In this document: positions 8,100 through 15,887 of the stretch, piece by piece | Layout: each line of letters begins with the position of its first letter | Position numbering within the stretch: position 1 is the stretch's first letter | NCBI GenBank assembly: GCA_946482595.1 | Contig: CAMLSD010000071.1 | Span: forward strand, 1-26,444 | Reading direction: 5' to 3' | Origin: an uncultured Comamonadaceae bacterium | GTDB taxonomy: Bacteria; Pseudomonadota; Gammaproteobacteria; Burkholderiales; Burkholderiaceae | Length of the DNA: 26,444 nt | The notes under the pieces: generated by a model | Told to the model about the DNA's origin: nothing | What the model saw: the letters and a program-made list of their open reading frames with translations, nothing else | Databases searched by the model: none | Position numbers and translations under genes: made by a program

Positions 8100-8128
8100 G
8101 GAGCGCGGCGCAGTGCGCCGGGCTCAGC
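8095..8128. terminator. Composite hairpin carrying both stop codons of convergent genes
   Basis: Outer arms GCTGAG (8095-8100) and CTCAGC (8123-8128) flank an inner stem GGCGC (8107-8111) with loop AGT and GCGCC (8115-8119). The TGA of the aldolase-like gene lies in the left arm (8097-8099), and the TGA of the phosphatase gene (minus) lies in the right arm (8124-8126). The two genes thus end symmetrically in one palindrome. No T-run follows, so its strength as an intrinsic terminator is uncertain. Confidence 0.5.
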
Positions 8129-8840
8129 CGCGGGCGGTCAGGGCGTCCAGACGCAGGAACTGCGCGAGCAGTTTTTCCATCGTGGTGTGGCGTTCGCGCT
8201 CGTGCAGCCACTGGGTCGGTGCCAGGTTCACGGCGCGCACCACCATGTCGCCCGGGCCGACGTCGAGCACATTGATGCAGGCTGGCGCCTGCTCCATGCG
8301 GCCGAGGTAGCAGCGCTGGCCGGCCAGTGCGTAGGACAGCAGGCCGCGGTTGATGCCGCCGTGCAGCACCAGCAGCATCTGCTGCCATTGCGTGTCGGCC
8401 AGCAGCGCCTGAAAGGTCGGCAGGCTGCGGTCGAGCATCTCGCCGATCGATTCGCCGCCGAGAAAGCGCGCAGCCTCGTCGACCACCCCCTGAAAGGCGC
8501 CGAGAAAAGCCTGGTGCACCTCGTCGCGCGGGATGTCGGCCAGGCGGCCGGGGCGGATCTCCTGCAGCGACTCCTCGATCTGAAGCGCATGGGCCTGACC
8601 GGCCGCATCCAGCACCCTTTGCGCGGTTTCGACCGTGCGCGGCAGGCCGCTTGCGATCACGCGATCGAACCGCACGCCCGCAGCGCCGAACAGCGCGCCG
8701 GCCGCATCGGCCTGCGCGCGTCCGACCTCATTGAGCGGCACGGTGTCGGGCGGCACCGGGGTGCCGTCGGGCATGAAGTAATCGACCGAGCCATGGCGCA
8801 TCAGGTAGATGCGACGACGACGGGGCAGGCTCAGGCTCAT
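8124..8840 (-). CDS. Histidine phosphatase family protein (phosphoglycerate mutase-like)
   Basis: A 238-residue member of the histidine phosphatase superfamily. The N-terminal signature LMRHGS carries the phospho-accepting His16 and Arg15. SGLPRTVETA provides the second Arg (Arg68), and LVLHGGINRG carries the second catalytic His160. It acts on a small phosphorylated molecule or protein that cannot be named from sequence. It begins 15 bp after the crotonase gene, so the two are probably cotranscribed. Its position near a kinase/dehydrogenase pair that would make phosphorylated acyl-CoAs is suggestive, but the two operons are separated by the divergent crp-like and aldolase genes. Confidence 0.92.
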   Translation of the reverse strand: MSLSLPRRRRIYLMRHGSVDYFMPDGTPVPPDTVPLNEVGRAQADAAGALFGAAGVRFDRVIASGLPRTVETAQRVLDAAGQAHALQIEESLQEIRPGRLADIPRDEVHQAFLGAFQGVVDEAARFLGGESIGEMLDRSLPTFQALLADTQWQQMLLVLHGGINRGLLSYALAGQRCYLGRMEQAPACINVLDVGPGDMVVRAVNLAPTQWLHERERHTTMEKLLAQFLRLDALTARG

Positions 8841-8855
8841 GGTGCGAGCCCCCGT

Positions 8856-9635
8856 TCAGCGGTAGCGCGCCGGCCGCTTCTCGAAAAACGCGGCAATGCC
8901 TTCGGCCGCGTTCGGGTGCAGGAGGTTGTCGACAAAGGCGTCACGTTCGGCGTCCAGTTGTTGGGGCAGGCTGTGCATCGGCCAGTTGTTGAGCAGCTCC
9001 TTGCTGCTGGCCAGTGCATTGGGTGCCAGCGCGGACAGCCGCGCGGCCATGTCCAGAGCTTGCGCCAAGGCCTGGCCCTTGTCTGTCACCCGATTGACAA
9101 GGCCGTGGGTGTGCAGTTGCTGGGCGGTGACCGGCTCGCTGAGCCAGATCATCTCGGTGGCAAGCTGGCGGGGGAGCGTCTGCATCAGCTGCCAGGTGGC
9201 ACCGCCGTCCGGCGAGACACCGATGCGGTTGTAGGACAGCACGAAGCGGGCCTCGCGCGCCGCGACGAGCAGGTCGCAGGCCAGCGCCAGCGACAGGCCG
9301 CCACCGGCGGCCACCCCTTCGACCGCTGCGATCACGGGCTTGGGAAAGGTGCGGATCGCCTCGATCCAGCGATGGAAGATCTCCAGCCTCGACGTCTGGA
9401 CCTCGGGCCCGAGCTGGCTGTTGCGGGCCAGTTGATGCAGGTTGCCACCCGAACAGAACACGCCGTCGGCGCCCGTGATCACGACACAGGAGATGTCGTC
9501 GGAGGACTCGGCGACGTTCAGGGCCTCCACACCGGCCGAGGTGATTTCTTCAGAGAGCGCGTTGCGGGTGTCCGGATCGCTCAGCGTGAGCAGCAGGGTC
9601 CGGTCATGGCGTTCGGTACGGAGTTCGCTGGGCAT
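8856..9635 (-). CDS. Crotonase-fold enoyl-CoA hydratase/isomerase (oxepin-CoA hydrolase, alternative-type-like)
   Basis: A 259-residue crotonase. The oxyanion-hole regions are visible (CSGGNLHQLA and EGVAAGGGLSLALACD). Aligned by eye with rat enoyl-CoA hydratase, the catalytic Glu144 position is Ser115 and the Glu164 position is Tyr135, so it should not be a classical hydratase. It keeps an Asp in SPDGG (Asp143) where PaaG has its catalytic Asp in IPDCGG, which points to isomerase-type chemistry. From memory, close relatives are annotated as alternative-type oxepin-CoA hydrolase. I use the ATG at 9635 (MPSELR), where similarity to the family begins; upstream in-frame ATGs exist near 9692 and 9761, and no strong ribosome binding site decides. 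It is divergent from the FimV-like gene. Confidence 0.9.
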   Translation of the reverse strand: MPSELRTERHDRTLLLTLSDPDTRNALSEEITSAGVEALNVAESSDDISCVVITGADGVFCSGGNLHQLARNSQLGPEVQTSRLEIFHRWIEAIRTFPKPVIAAVEGVAAGGGLSLALACDLLVAAREARFVLSYNRIGVSPDGGATWQLMQTLPRQLATEMIWLSEPVTAQQLHTHGLVNRVTDKGQALAQALDMAARLSALAPNALASSKELLNNWPMHSLPQQLDAERDAFVDNLLHPNAAEGIAAFFEKRPARYR

Positions 9636-9810
9636 GATGCTGGACGCCGGTACGGCGGCTCTCGGTGGTCGATGCCACGGATTGTGCATGAGGCAGCGCG
9701 CATGCCGCACAGGGCCGAATTGCCTGGGTTTGTGCCCCTTGATCGGCCGCTTTCCGTGCAATTGTTCATGCTAGAGTGAAAGCAAAAGCGAAGGCGCAAG
9801 CACCGACGGC

Positions 9811-12027
9811 ATGAACCACAACCCAAGCAAACGGCTTCTCGTGGCCAGCACGCTCACGTGCATCGCCTCGACGGCCGCAGCACTTGGGTTCGGATCCGGC
9901 AGCAATACCGCGGTGCTGGGTCAGCCACTGGACTTCACCGTGCCGTTGCGGGTCGAGTCTGCGTCCGAGTTTTCTCCCGAATGCGTGTCAGCCGAGGTCT
10001 CCTTCGGCGACACACGCCTGGGATCGCTCGCGGTGACCGTGCGTACTGAAGGCCATGGCCCGGACTCTCCGGGGCGTGTGCGCGTGACCACCCGTCAGGT
10101 GATCGACGAGCCCATCGTCACGCTGCTGGTGCGTGCCGGATGCCGCTCTCCGGTGGCGCGTCAGTTCGTGCTGTTTGCCGACCCGCCCACCGTGCGCAGC
10201 CCGGCAGGGCCTGCCGCAGCCGACGCCCCGTCGATCGCCGCGCCCACCGCCGGCGCGTCTGGCGCCAGGGCTTCGGGCGCGCCCGCGGCCGCGCCCACAC
10301 CCGCACCCGCGACAGCGACCACGGCAGCCGGTCCGTCGGCAGGGGCGGGTGCGTCGGCCACACCACCGAAAAGCGAACGGCGTCGGCCGCCACGCACGGC
10401 CGCGCCATCGCCTTCACCCACACCGACGCAGCCCCGTGCCGCGCCTGCCAGCCGCGCCGCCGATGCCGGGGGTGCTGCGCGTGCGCGGCCGGGTGCGCGA
10501 CTGCAACTCGATCCGCTGGACCCGCTGGCCGAAGCGCCTCGCCCTTCGGCTGAAGCTGCAGTCGGCCCAGGCGGCCTGCGCATGAGCCAGGCCCTCGAAT
10601 CACCGGTGCCGGCCTCCGGTGCGCAGGCCGAGCAGCGGCGTGAGGTGGCCGCCGCGATGTGGAAGGCACTGAACACCGCGCCGGAAGACATCGTGCGCGA
10701 CAACGAACGGCTTGCCGCACTCGAGGCCAGCCTCAAGCAGTTGCGCGAGGACAGCGCCCAGACGCGGCGCAGCCTGGAGACCATGAACGCGCGCCTGCAG
10801 GCGGCCGAGTCGCAGCGCGGTGGCGGGTCGACACTGGTCTATGCGCTGATCGCACTGTGTGTCGCGCTGGGTGCACTGGTGCTGTGGTTGTGGGTGCGCG
10901 GGCGACGGGCAGCAGCCCATCAATGGTGGGATCCCGAAACCCAGGCCGCCATGGCGGCGCAGCGCGATTCCCGTCTTGCGGCCGAAGCGGCATCGTCGGT
11001 GATCGACGACGAAACCCCGCAGGACGCCTGGCATGAACCACCGTCACGGCTGGGCCGCGGCAAACCGGCCACGGCACCGGGCACCGCCGGCGCGCTGGAC
11101 ACCCCCGTCGCGCGCAGCGGCCCGATGACCACCCAGGCGGCACCATTCCTGGCCGAGCGCACGACGGTGCTGCCGCGACCGGCGCCCCAGGCCATCCCGC
11201 TGCCGCCCGCACCGGCACCGGACCTTGCACCCGCAGGCAAGGTCTCGGTCGAGGAACTGATCGACCTGGAGCAGCAGGCCGAGTTCTTCGAGGCACTGGG
11301 TCAGGACGAGTCGGCGATCGATCTGCTGCTCAGCCACGTGACGGAGCATCCCGACGCCTCGCCGCTGCCTTACCTCAAGCTGCTGGAGATCTACCGGCGC
11401 CGGGGCGACCGCGAAGCCTACGAAGGCACGCGCCAGCGCTTCAATGACCGCTTCAATGCCTATGCACCAGCCTGGGAGGAAGACCAGCGCGATGGCCGTT
11501 CGCTCGAAGACTACCCCTCTGTGATCTCGCGCCTGCAGGGTCTGTGGGAGGCCCCTCAGCGTGCACTCGACGTGCTGCAGGCCTCGCTGCTGCGACGCGA
11601 CGAGACCACCCAGACCTTCGATCTGCCGGCCTACCGCGAGCTGCTGATGCTTTACTCGGTCGCGCGCGACCGGGTCGGCATGGACGACGGCCGGACCGGT
11701 GTGGACGTACTCCTGCCGCTGGAGGGTGATGAGGTCGAGGACGACTACGCGACCCGCCTGGAGCCGCTCACGGCCACCACACCGGTACGACCCTACGATG
11801 GGCCCGAACCCGCCGTCGAGGTCGACCTGCAGCTTGAACTCGATGATGACTGGGGTCGCTCACACGTGCTGGTGCGTCCGAACGAGGCGGTCGAAACCCC
11901 CGAGCCGAATCCCGCACCGGCGGCGCCGGCAGAGCCGCCGATCTACGATCGCGGCATCGAATTCGAGCCCATCCACCTCGACCTGCCCGACACCGGCAAG
12001 CCACGCGGGCCTGAGCGCAAGGCGTGA
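9811..12027 (+). CDS. FimV-like membrane protein with TPR region
   Basis: A 738-residue inner-membrane protein resembling FimV/HubP polar-organising proteins. Order of parts: signal peptide (1-24, ends AAALG); a FimV-type N-terminal beta domain (LGFGSGSNTAVLGQPLDFTV to about 125) with a Cys pair near 59 and 111; a Pro/Ala/Thr-rich linker (about 130-260); a short coiled coil (about 275-335); one membrane helix (about 341-364, YALIALCVALGALVLWLWV); an acidic and Pro-rich linker; and a cytoplasmic TPR-like segment from about 478 (EELIDLEQQAEFFEALGQDESAI). FimV organises type IV pili and polar complexes through peptidoglycan and TPR contacts. I see no LysM module, which classical FimV has. A TAGAGT hexamer at 9772-9777 may be the -10. 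The gene stands alone. Confidence 0.8.
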   Translation: MNHNPSKRLLVASTLTCIASTAAALGFGSGSNTAVLGQPLDFTVPLRVESASEFSPECVSAEVSFGDTRLGSLAVTVRTEGHGPDSPGRVRVTTRQVIDEPIVTLLVRAGCRSPVARQFVLFADPPTVRSPAGPAAADAPSIAAPTAGASGARASGAPAAAPTPAPATATTAAGPSAGAGASATPPKSERRRPPRTAAPSPSPTPTQPRAAPASRAADAGGAARARPGARLQLDPLDPLAEAPRPSAEAAVGPGGLRMSQALESPVPASGAQAEQRREVAAAMWKALNTAPEDIVRDNERLAALEASLKQLREDSAQTRRSLETMNARLQAAESQRGGGSTLVYALIALCVALGALVLWLWVRGRRAAAHQWWDPETQAAMAAQRDSRLAAEAASSVIDDETPQDAWHEPPSRLGRGKPATAPGTAGALDTPVARSGPMTTQAAPFLAERTTVLPRPAPQAIPLPPAPAPDLAPAGKVSVEELIDLEQQAEFFEALGQDESAIDLLLSHVTEHPDASPLPYLKLLEIYRRRGDREAYEGTRQRFNDRFNAYAPAWEEDQRDGRSLEDYPSVISRLQGLWEAPQRALDVLQASLLRRDETTQTFDLPAYRELLMLYSVARDRVGMDDGRTGVDVLLPLEGDEVEDDYATRLEPLTATTPVRPYDGPEPAVEVDLQLELDDDWGRSHVLVRPNEAVETPEPNPAPAAPAEPPIYDRGIEFEPIHLDLPDTGKPRGPERKA

Positions 12028-12037
12028 GGCTGCCGCG

Positions 12038-12060
12038 CCCGGCCGGCCACGATGGCCGGG
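12038..12060. terminator. GC-rich hairpin between convergent genes
   Basis: CCGGCC (12043-12048), loop ACGAT, GGCCGG (12054-12059) forms a perfect stem-loop in the 39-bp gap between the FimV-like gene and the aminotransferase gene; an alternative 7-bp pairing uses CCCGGCC at 12038. No T-run is present on either side. It is a candidate bidirectional terminator or transcript end stabiliser. Confidence 0.4.
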
Positions 12061-12066
12061 GGCGTG

Positions 12067-13254
12067 TCAGATGCGCGCGAGACGTTCCAGCGCCGACTGC
12101 AGCGTCTCGTCACGCTTGGCAAAGCAGAACCGCACCACACGCTGCTCGAACCCTCCCTCGTAGAAGGCCGACAGTGGGATGGCGGCCACCCCGATCTCGC
12201 GGGTGAGCCAACGGCAGAAGTCCGCCTCGTTCAGGTCGCTGATGGCGCTGTAGTCGACACACTGGAAATAGCTGCCCTGGCTGGGCAGCACACGAAAGCG
12301 GGTGGCCGCCAGTCCCGCCCGGAACAGGTCGCGCTTGCGCTGGTAGAAGGCAGGCAGCTCGAGGTAGGGGGCCGGGTCGGCCATGTAGCGCGCCAGGGCG
12401 TGCTGCATCGGTGTATTGACGGTGAACACGTTGAACTGGTGCACCTTGCGGAACTCGGCCATCAGCGAGGCGGGAGCCGCGACGTAGCCCACCTTCCAGC
12501 CCGTGACGTGGTAGGTCTTGCCGAAACTCGACACGATGAAGCTGCGAGCCGCCAGGGCGGGGTGGCGTGCCACGCTCTCGTGCCGTGCACCGTCGAACAC
12601 CATGTGTTCGTAGACCTCGTCCGACACCACGACGATGTCGGTGGGCGCCAGCAGGTCGGCCAGGGCCTGCATGTCGGCGTCGGACCACACCGTGGCACTG
12701 GGGTTGTGCGGTGTGTTGATCACGAGGGCTCGCGTGCGCGGCGTGATGGCCGCGGCGATGCGCGCGATGTCGGGTCGAAAGCTTCCCGGTACGCCGGTCT
12801 CGCCCAGCGGGACGAACACCGCGCGGCCACCGGCCAGTTCGATGTTGGGCACGTAGCTGTCGTAGCAGGGCTCCAGCACGATGACCTCGTCCCCGGGCCG
12901 CACGACGGCCAGGAGGGTTGTGAGGATGCCCTGCGTGGCCCCCGCGGTGATCGTGATCTCGGAGCCAGCGTCATAGTGGCGACCGTACATCGCGTCGATC
13001 TTGGCCGCGATCGCCTCGCGCAAGGCCGGGATGCCGGCCATTGGCGGGTACTGGTTGTGCCCGGCCCGCATCGCGTCGCTCACATGGTCGAGCAGTTGCG
13101 GGTCGCAGGGGAAGTCCGGGAAGCCCTGGCCGAGGTTGACGGCGCCGTGCTCCTGAGCCAGGGCGGACATCACGGTGAAGATCGTGGTGCCGACCTTGGG
13201 CAGGCGGGTACCGATGTCCGGAGTGCGGTCAGACGTGACGGAGGTAGCGTTCAT
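12067..13254 (-). CDS. PLP-dependent aminotransferase, YbdL-like (methionine aminotransferase group)
   Basis: A 395-residue fold-type I class I/II aminotransferase. Key residues by position: substrate/PLP segments NLGQGFPDF and QYPPMAG; Asn184 in NTPHNP; Asp212 and Tyr215 in SDEVYEHMVF; and the Schiff-base Lys246 in SSFGKTYHVTGWKVGY. This last string is nearly identical to E. coli YbdL, a methionine-preferring aminotransferase. The likely reaction is transamination of methionine or an aromatic or kynurenine-like amino acid with a 2-oxo acid. The start at 13254 (MNATSV) has a weak AAGG upstream. It lies 65 bp after the cysB-like gene on the same strand, in keeping with a role in sulfur amino acid metabolism. 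Confidence 0.94.
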   Translation of the reverse strand: MNATSVTSDRTPDIGTRLPKVGTTIFTVMSALAQEHGAVNLGQGFPDFPCDPQLLDHVSDAMRAGHNQYPPMAGIPALREAIAAKIDAMYGRHYDAGSEITITAGATQGILTTLLAVVRPGDEVIVLEPCYDSYVPNIELAGGRAVFVPLGETGVPGSFRPDIARIAAAITPRTRALVINTPHNPSATVWSDADMQALADLLAPTDIVVVSDEVYEHMVFDGARHESVARHPALAARSFIVSSFGKTYHVTGWKVGYVAAPASLMAEFRKVHQFNVFTVNTPMQHALARYMADPAPYLELPAFYQRKRDLFRAGLAATRFRVLPSQGSYFQCVDYSAISDLNEADFCRWLTREIGVAAIPLSAFYEGGFEQRVVRFCFAKRDETLQSALERLARI

Positions 13255-13319
13255 TTGCGTGCGCCTTGCGGCGGTGAGTGGCGTTCTGGCGATGTGGTGC
13301 GCAGGGGCGGGCTTGAGGC

Positions 13320-14276
13320 CTAGAGGTCGTAGGAGGAATGGTCGTTGCCCATCGCGCGAATGATGAGGTTGCGCGTCAGACGTTCGGAGGTGAGCTCGGC
13401 AAACGCATACACGAAGTTGCGCAGGTAGGCCCCACGCTTGAAGGCGACCCGCGCCACGTTCTGGCCGAACAGGTGCCCGGCGGGCCGCCACACCAGATCG
13501 TTGGCAGCGGCCAGGAACAGCGGGTCGTCCCGCACGGCCATCTCGGCCACGATGCCCACGCCCAGTCCCAGACGGACATAGGTCTTGATGACGTCGGAGT
13601 CGATGGCCTCCAGCACGATGTTGGGCTTGAGCTGGCGGGTGGCGAAGGCCTGGTCGATCTTGGTGCGGCCGGTGAACGAAGGGTGGTAAGAGATGAGCGG
13701 CTCGGCGACCAAATGCTCCAGCGTCAGGCGCTCGACCTGCGCCAGCGGATGGGCGGCCGGCAGCACGACCACATGCTGCCATTCGTAGCACGGCAGGGTC
13801 ACCAGTTCGTCAAAACCCGCCAGCGATTCGGTGGCCAGCCCGATCTCGGCGGACTCTTCCAGCACCATCTGCGCGACCTGCTCCGGCGTGCCCTGGTGCA
13901 GGCTGACGTTCACTTTGGGAAAACGCTTGCGCAATTGGGCCACGGGCGCGGGCAAGACATAGCGTGCCTGGGTGTGTGTGGTGGCAATCGACAGCGTGCC
14001 GGCTTCCTGCTTGGAGAACTCGTCACCGATGCGCTTGAGGTTGCCGACCTCGCGCATGATGATCTCGATCGACTTGAGCACCTGCAGGCCGGGCTCGGTG
14101 ACGCGTTTGAGGCGCTTGCCGTGACGCGCAAAGATGTCCACGCCCAGTTCTTCCTCGAGTTCGAGGATGGCCTTGGAAATACCCGGTTGGGAGGTGTACA
14201 GCGCCTTGGCGGTTTCAGTCAGGTTGAGATTGCGGCGGACCGCCTCCTGGACAAACCGGAACTGGTGCAGGTTCAT
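13320..14276 (-). CDS. cysB: LysR-type regulator of the CysB family
   Basis: A 318-residue LysR-type activator. The N-terminal helix-turn-helix (LNLTETAKALYTSQPGISKAILELEEELG) is followed by the effector domain, which matches CysB closely: TTHTQARY with the anion-binding Thr residues, HQGTPEQVAQMV, TLPCYEW, FTGRTKID and SDVIKTYVRLGLGVGIVAEMAV. CysB proteins sense N-acetylserine, or sulfate/APS in the Cbl type, and activate sulfate assimilation. Cbl and CysB cannot be told apart from the sequence alone. The ATG at 14276 has no clear ribosome binding site. The siroheme chelatase gene lies just upstream on the same strand. Confidence 0.92.
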   Translation of the reverse strand: MNLHQFRFVQEAVRRNLNLTETAKALYTSQPGISKAILELEEELGVDIFARHGKRLKRVTEPGLQVLKSIEIIMREVGNLKRIGDEFSKQEAGTLSIATTHTQARYVLPAPVAQLRKRFPKVNVSLHQGTPEQVAQMVLEESAEIGLATESLAGFDELVTLPCYEWQHVVVLPAAHPLAQVERLTLEHLVAEPLISYHPSFTGRTKIDQAFATRQLKPNIVLEAIDSDVIKTYVRLGLGVGIVAEMAVRDDPLFLAAANDLVWRPAGHLFGQNVARVAFKRGAYLRNFVYAFAELTSERLTRNLIIRAMGNDHSSYDL

Positions 14277-14283
14277 ATTTCAA

Positions 14284-14302
14284 CCGAATCTGAAGAATTC
14301 GG
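14284..14302. promoter_or_regulatory. Inverted repeat just upstream of the cysB-like gene
   Basis: CCGAAT (14284-14289) and ATTCGG (14297-14302) are perfect arms around a 7-bp centre, 7 bp before the start codon of the cysB-like gene and in an AT-rich pocket unlike the surrounding DNA. LysR-type regulators often repress their own gene through such sites, so it may be an autoregulatory operator. The arms are short, so chance is possible. Confidence 0.35.
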
Positions 14303-14324
14303 AAATTATGTCACCTGAGAATTT

Positions 14325-14714
14325 TCATTGGGTGGCTGGGGGTTCGTCCAAGGCCATCGCCCTGGCCGTGGCCGCCATGGCGGCAATCACGGTTGGGGCC
14401 TCGCCCACGGCGGGATGCAGCCGCCACACCACACCCGGATGGGCCTGAGCGAGCGCGTCGACCAGGCGAGGCAGGTCCTTGCGCACATGGCCGCCCGCGC
14501 CAAGGAACAACGGGACGATGCTCACCTGCGTGCAGCCGGCGGCGGCAAGCTGTGCGCCGGCCTCGGCGAGGGTGGGGGTCATGAATTCCAGGTAGGCCAG
14601 CACGACAGGCACGGCCGGGCTGCGGGCGCGCAACTGGGTGGCCACCGCCTCGAACGGCCCGGCCCAGGCGGGGTCACGGGCGCCATGCGCAAAAAGGAGG
14701 ATGCCGTGGTTCAT
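14325..14714 (-). CDS. CbiX/SirB-type sirohydrochlorin chelatase
   Basis: A short 129-residue single-domain chelatase. It begins NHGILLFAHGARDPAW, with the active-site His in the FAHG motif, continues VVLAYLEFMTPTLAEA, and has the second motif IVPLFLGAGGHVRKDLP with its metal-binding His. Proteins of this size insert Fe or Co into sirohydrochlorin, as in siroheme or cobalamin synthesis. Siroheme is the cofactor of sulfite and nitrite reductases, and the next gene encodes a CysB-type regulator, so a siroheme role is likely but not shown. The start at 14714 is chosen by similarity; a longer frame to 14801 overlaps the lptG 3' end and is unlikely. No clear ribosome binding site. It follows lptG after 28 bp. 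Confidence 0.88.
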   Translation of the reverse strand: MNHGILLFAHGARDPAWAGPFEAVATQLRARSPAVPVVLAYLEFMTPTLAEAGAQLAAAGCTQVSIVPLFLGAGGHVRKDLPRLVDALAQAHPGVVWRLHPAVGEAPTVIAAMAATARAMALDEPPATQ

Positions 14715-14742
14715 GAGGTGAAGAGCGAAGGCGAGGGAGGGG

Positions 14743-15864
14743 TCAGCGATAACGTACCAGCCACTGGAAAGCCAGCAGTGAAATGAGCAGGTACAGCGCA
14801 CTGGGCGTGGCGGCCGCCACCCAGGGTGTCCAGTTCTGCAGCAGGCCGATGTGGTTGGCGATGTTGTTCAGCAGCACGAAGCTGATGCCCAGCATCACCC
14901 CACCAAACACCTTCAGGCTGATGCCGCCTGAGCGACTGTGGAGATACGCGAAGGGCAGGGCCAGGGCCACCATCACGAGACATGCGAAGGGGTACAGCGC
15001 CTTTTTCCAGAACTGGATCTCGTAGCGCTGCGCAGCCTGTTCGTTTTCGGCCAGATGGCCCATGTAGCGGAACAGGTCCACTGTCGACATGGTGTCCGGA
15101 GGCCGCACGGCTGCGGCGACCACGGCGCTGGTCAGGGTGCTGCGCCATTCCAGCTCCGGCAGTGTTTCGTCGATCACCTCGATCTCGTGGCGGTTGTCTG
15201 CCGATGGTGCCGGGCGCAGCGTGGTGCGCTGGGCCTGCTCGAGGCGCCACACGGCGCCCGGTTCGATGCGGCCGCGGTCGGCACTCGTGCGGGACACCAG
15301 CCGTCCCTCACGATCGAACTCGTACAAGCGGATGTTGCGCAGGTCGCCGTCGGTGGATGCGGTCGTCACCTGCACCGAATAGGTGTGTTCGACCCCGTTG
15401 ACCAGGCCGCGGTCCTTCAGCCAGGACCCCGGCTTGCCGAAGACCGTCCCAGCGCGGCTTTGCACGCGCAGCCACTCGGCCTGACGGTCGGCCCAGGGCG
15501 CCAAGTAGTCACCGACCACAAAGGTCACTGCGGCACAGGCCAGGCCCAGGCTGAGCAGCAGACCGAGTGCCAGGCCGGGGCCCAGCCCGCTGGTGCGCAG
15601 GATGGTGAACTCCGATGACTGCGCGAGCCGCGCCATGGCGTAGATGGTGCCGATCAGCACGGCAATGGGCATGAGCTCGTACAGATGCCCGGGCAGCAGC
15701 ATCGCGCAGTACAGCAGCGCGCGCTGGACGGTGTAGCCGCCCCGCCCGATCTTCTCGAGTTCGTCGACAACATCGATGAAAAAGAACAGCGCCAGAAAGG
15801 CCACCGCCACGAAGGTGATGGCCAGCAGGACGTCGCGGAAGATGAAGCGGCGGACGGTTCGCAT
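14743..15864 (-). CDS. lptG: LPS export ABC transporter permease LptG
   Basis: A 373-residue inner-membrane permease of the LptB2FGC complex, which extracts lipopolysaccharide from the inner membrane. It has N-terminal membrane helices (VLLAITFVAVAFLALFFFIDVVDELEKIG, LMPIAVLIGTIYAMARLAQSSEF), a periplasmic beta-jellyroll (about 130-270) and C-terminal helices with the conserved PFAYLHSRSGGISLKVFGGVMLGI segment. Length and order match the family. It begins 23 bp after lptF, so the two are one operon. Confidence 0.96.
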   Translation of the reverse strand: MRTVRRFIFRDVLLAITFVAVAFLALFFFIDVVDELEKIGRGGYTVQRALLYCAMLLPGHLYELMPIAVLIGTIYAMARLAQSSEFTILRTSGLGPGLALGLLLSLGLACAAVTFVVGDYLAPWADRQAEWLRVQSRAGTVFGKPGSWLKDRGLVNGVEHTYSVQVTTASTDGDLRNIRLYEFDREGRLVSRTSADRGRIEPGAVWRLEQAQRTTLRPAPSADNRHEIEVIDETLPELEWRSTLTSAVVAAAVRPPDTMSTVDLFRYMGHLAENEQAAQRYEIQFWKKALYPFACLVMVALALPFAYLHSRSGGISLKVFGGVMLGISFVLLNNIANHIGLLQNWTPWVAAATPSALYLLISLLAFQWLVRYR

Positions 15865-15887
15865 CGTGCGGTGTTGCCTTGGACAGT

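Noticed and set aside
12052..13323. Plus-strand open frame of over 400 codons opposite the aminotransferase gene
   Set aside because: Antisense to a complete aminotransferase with all catalytic residues; composition is typical of a shadow frame.
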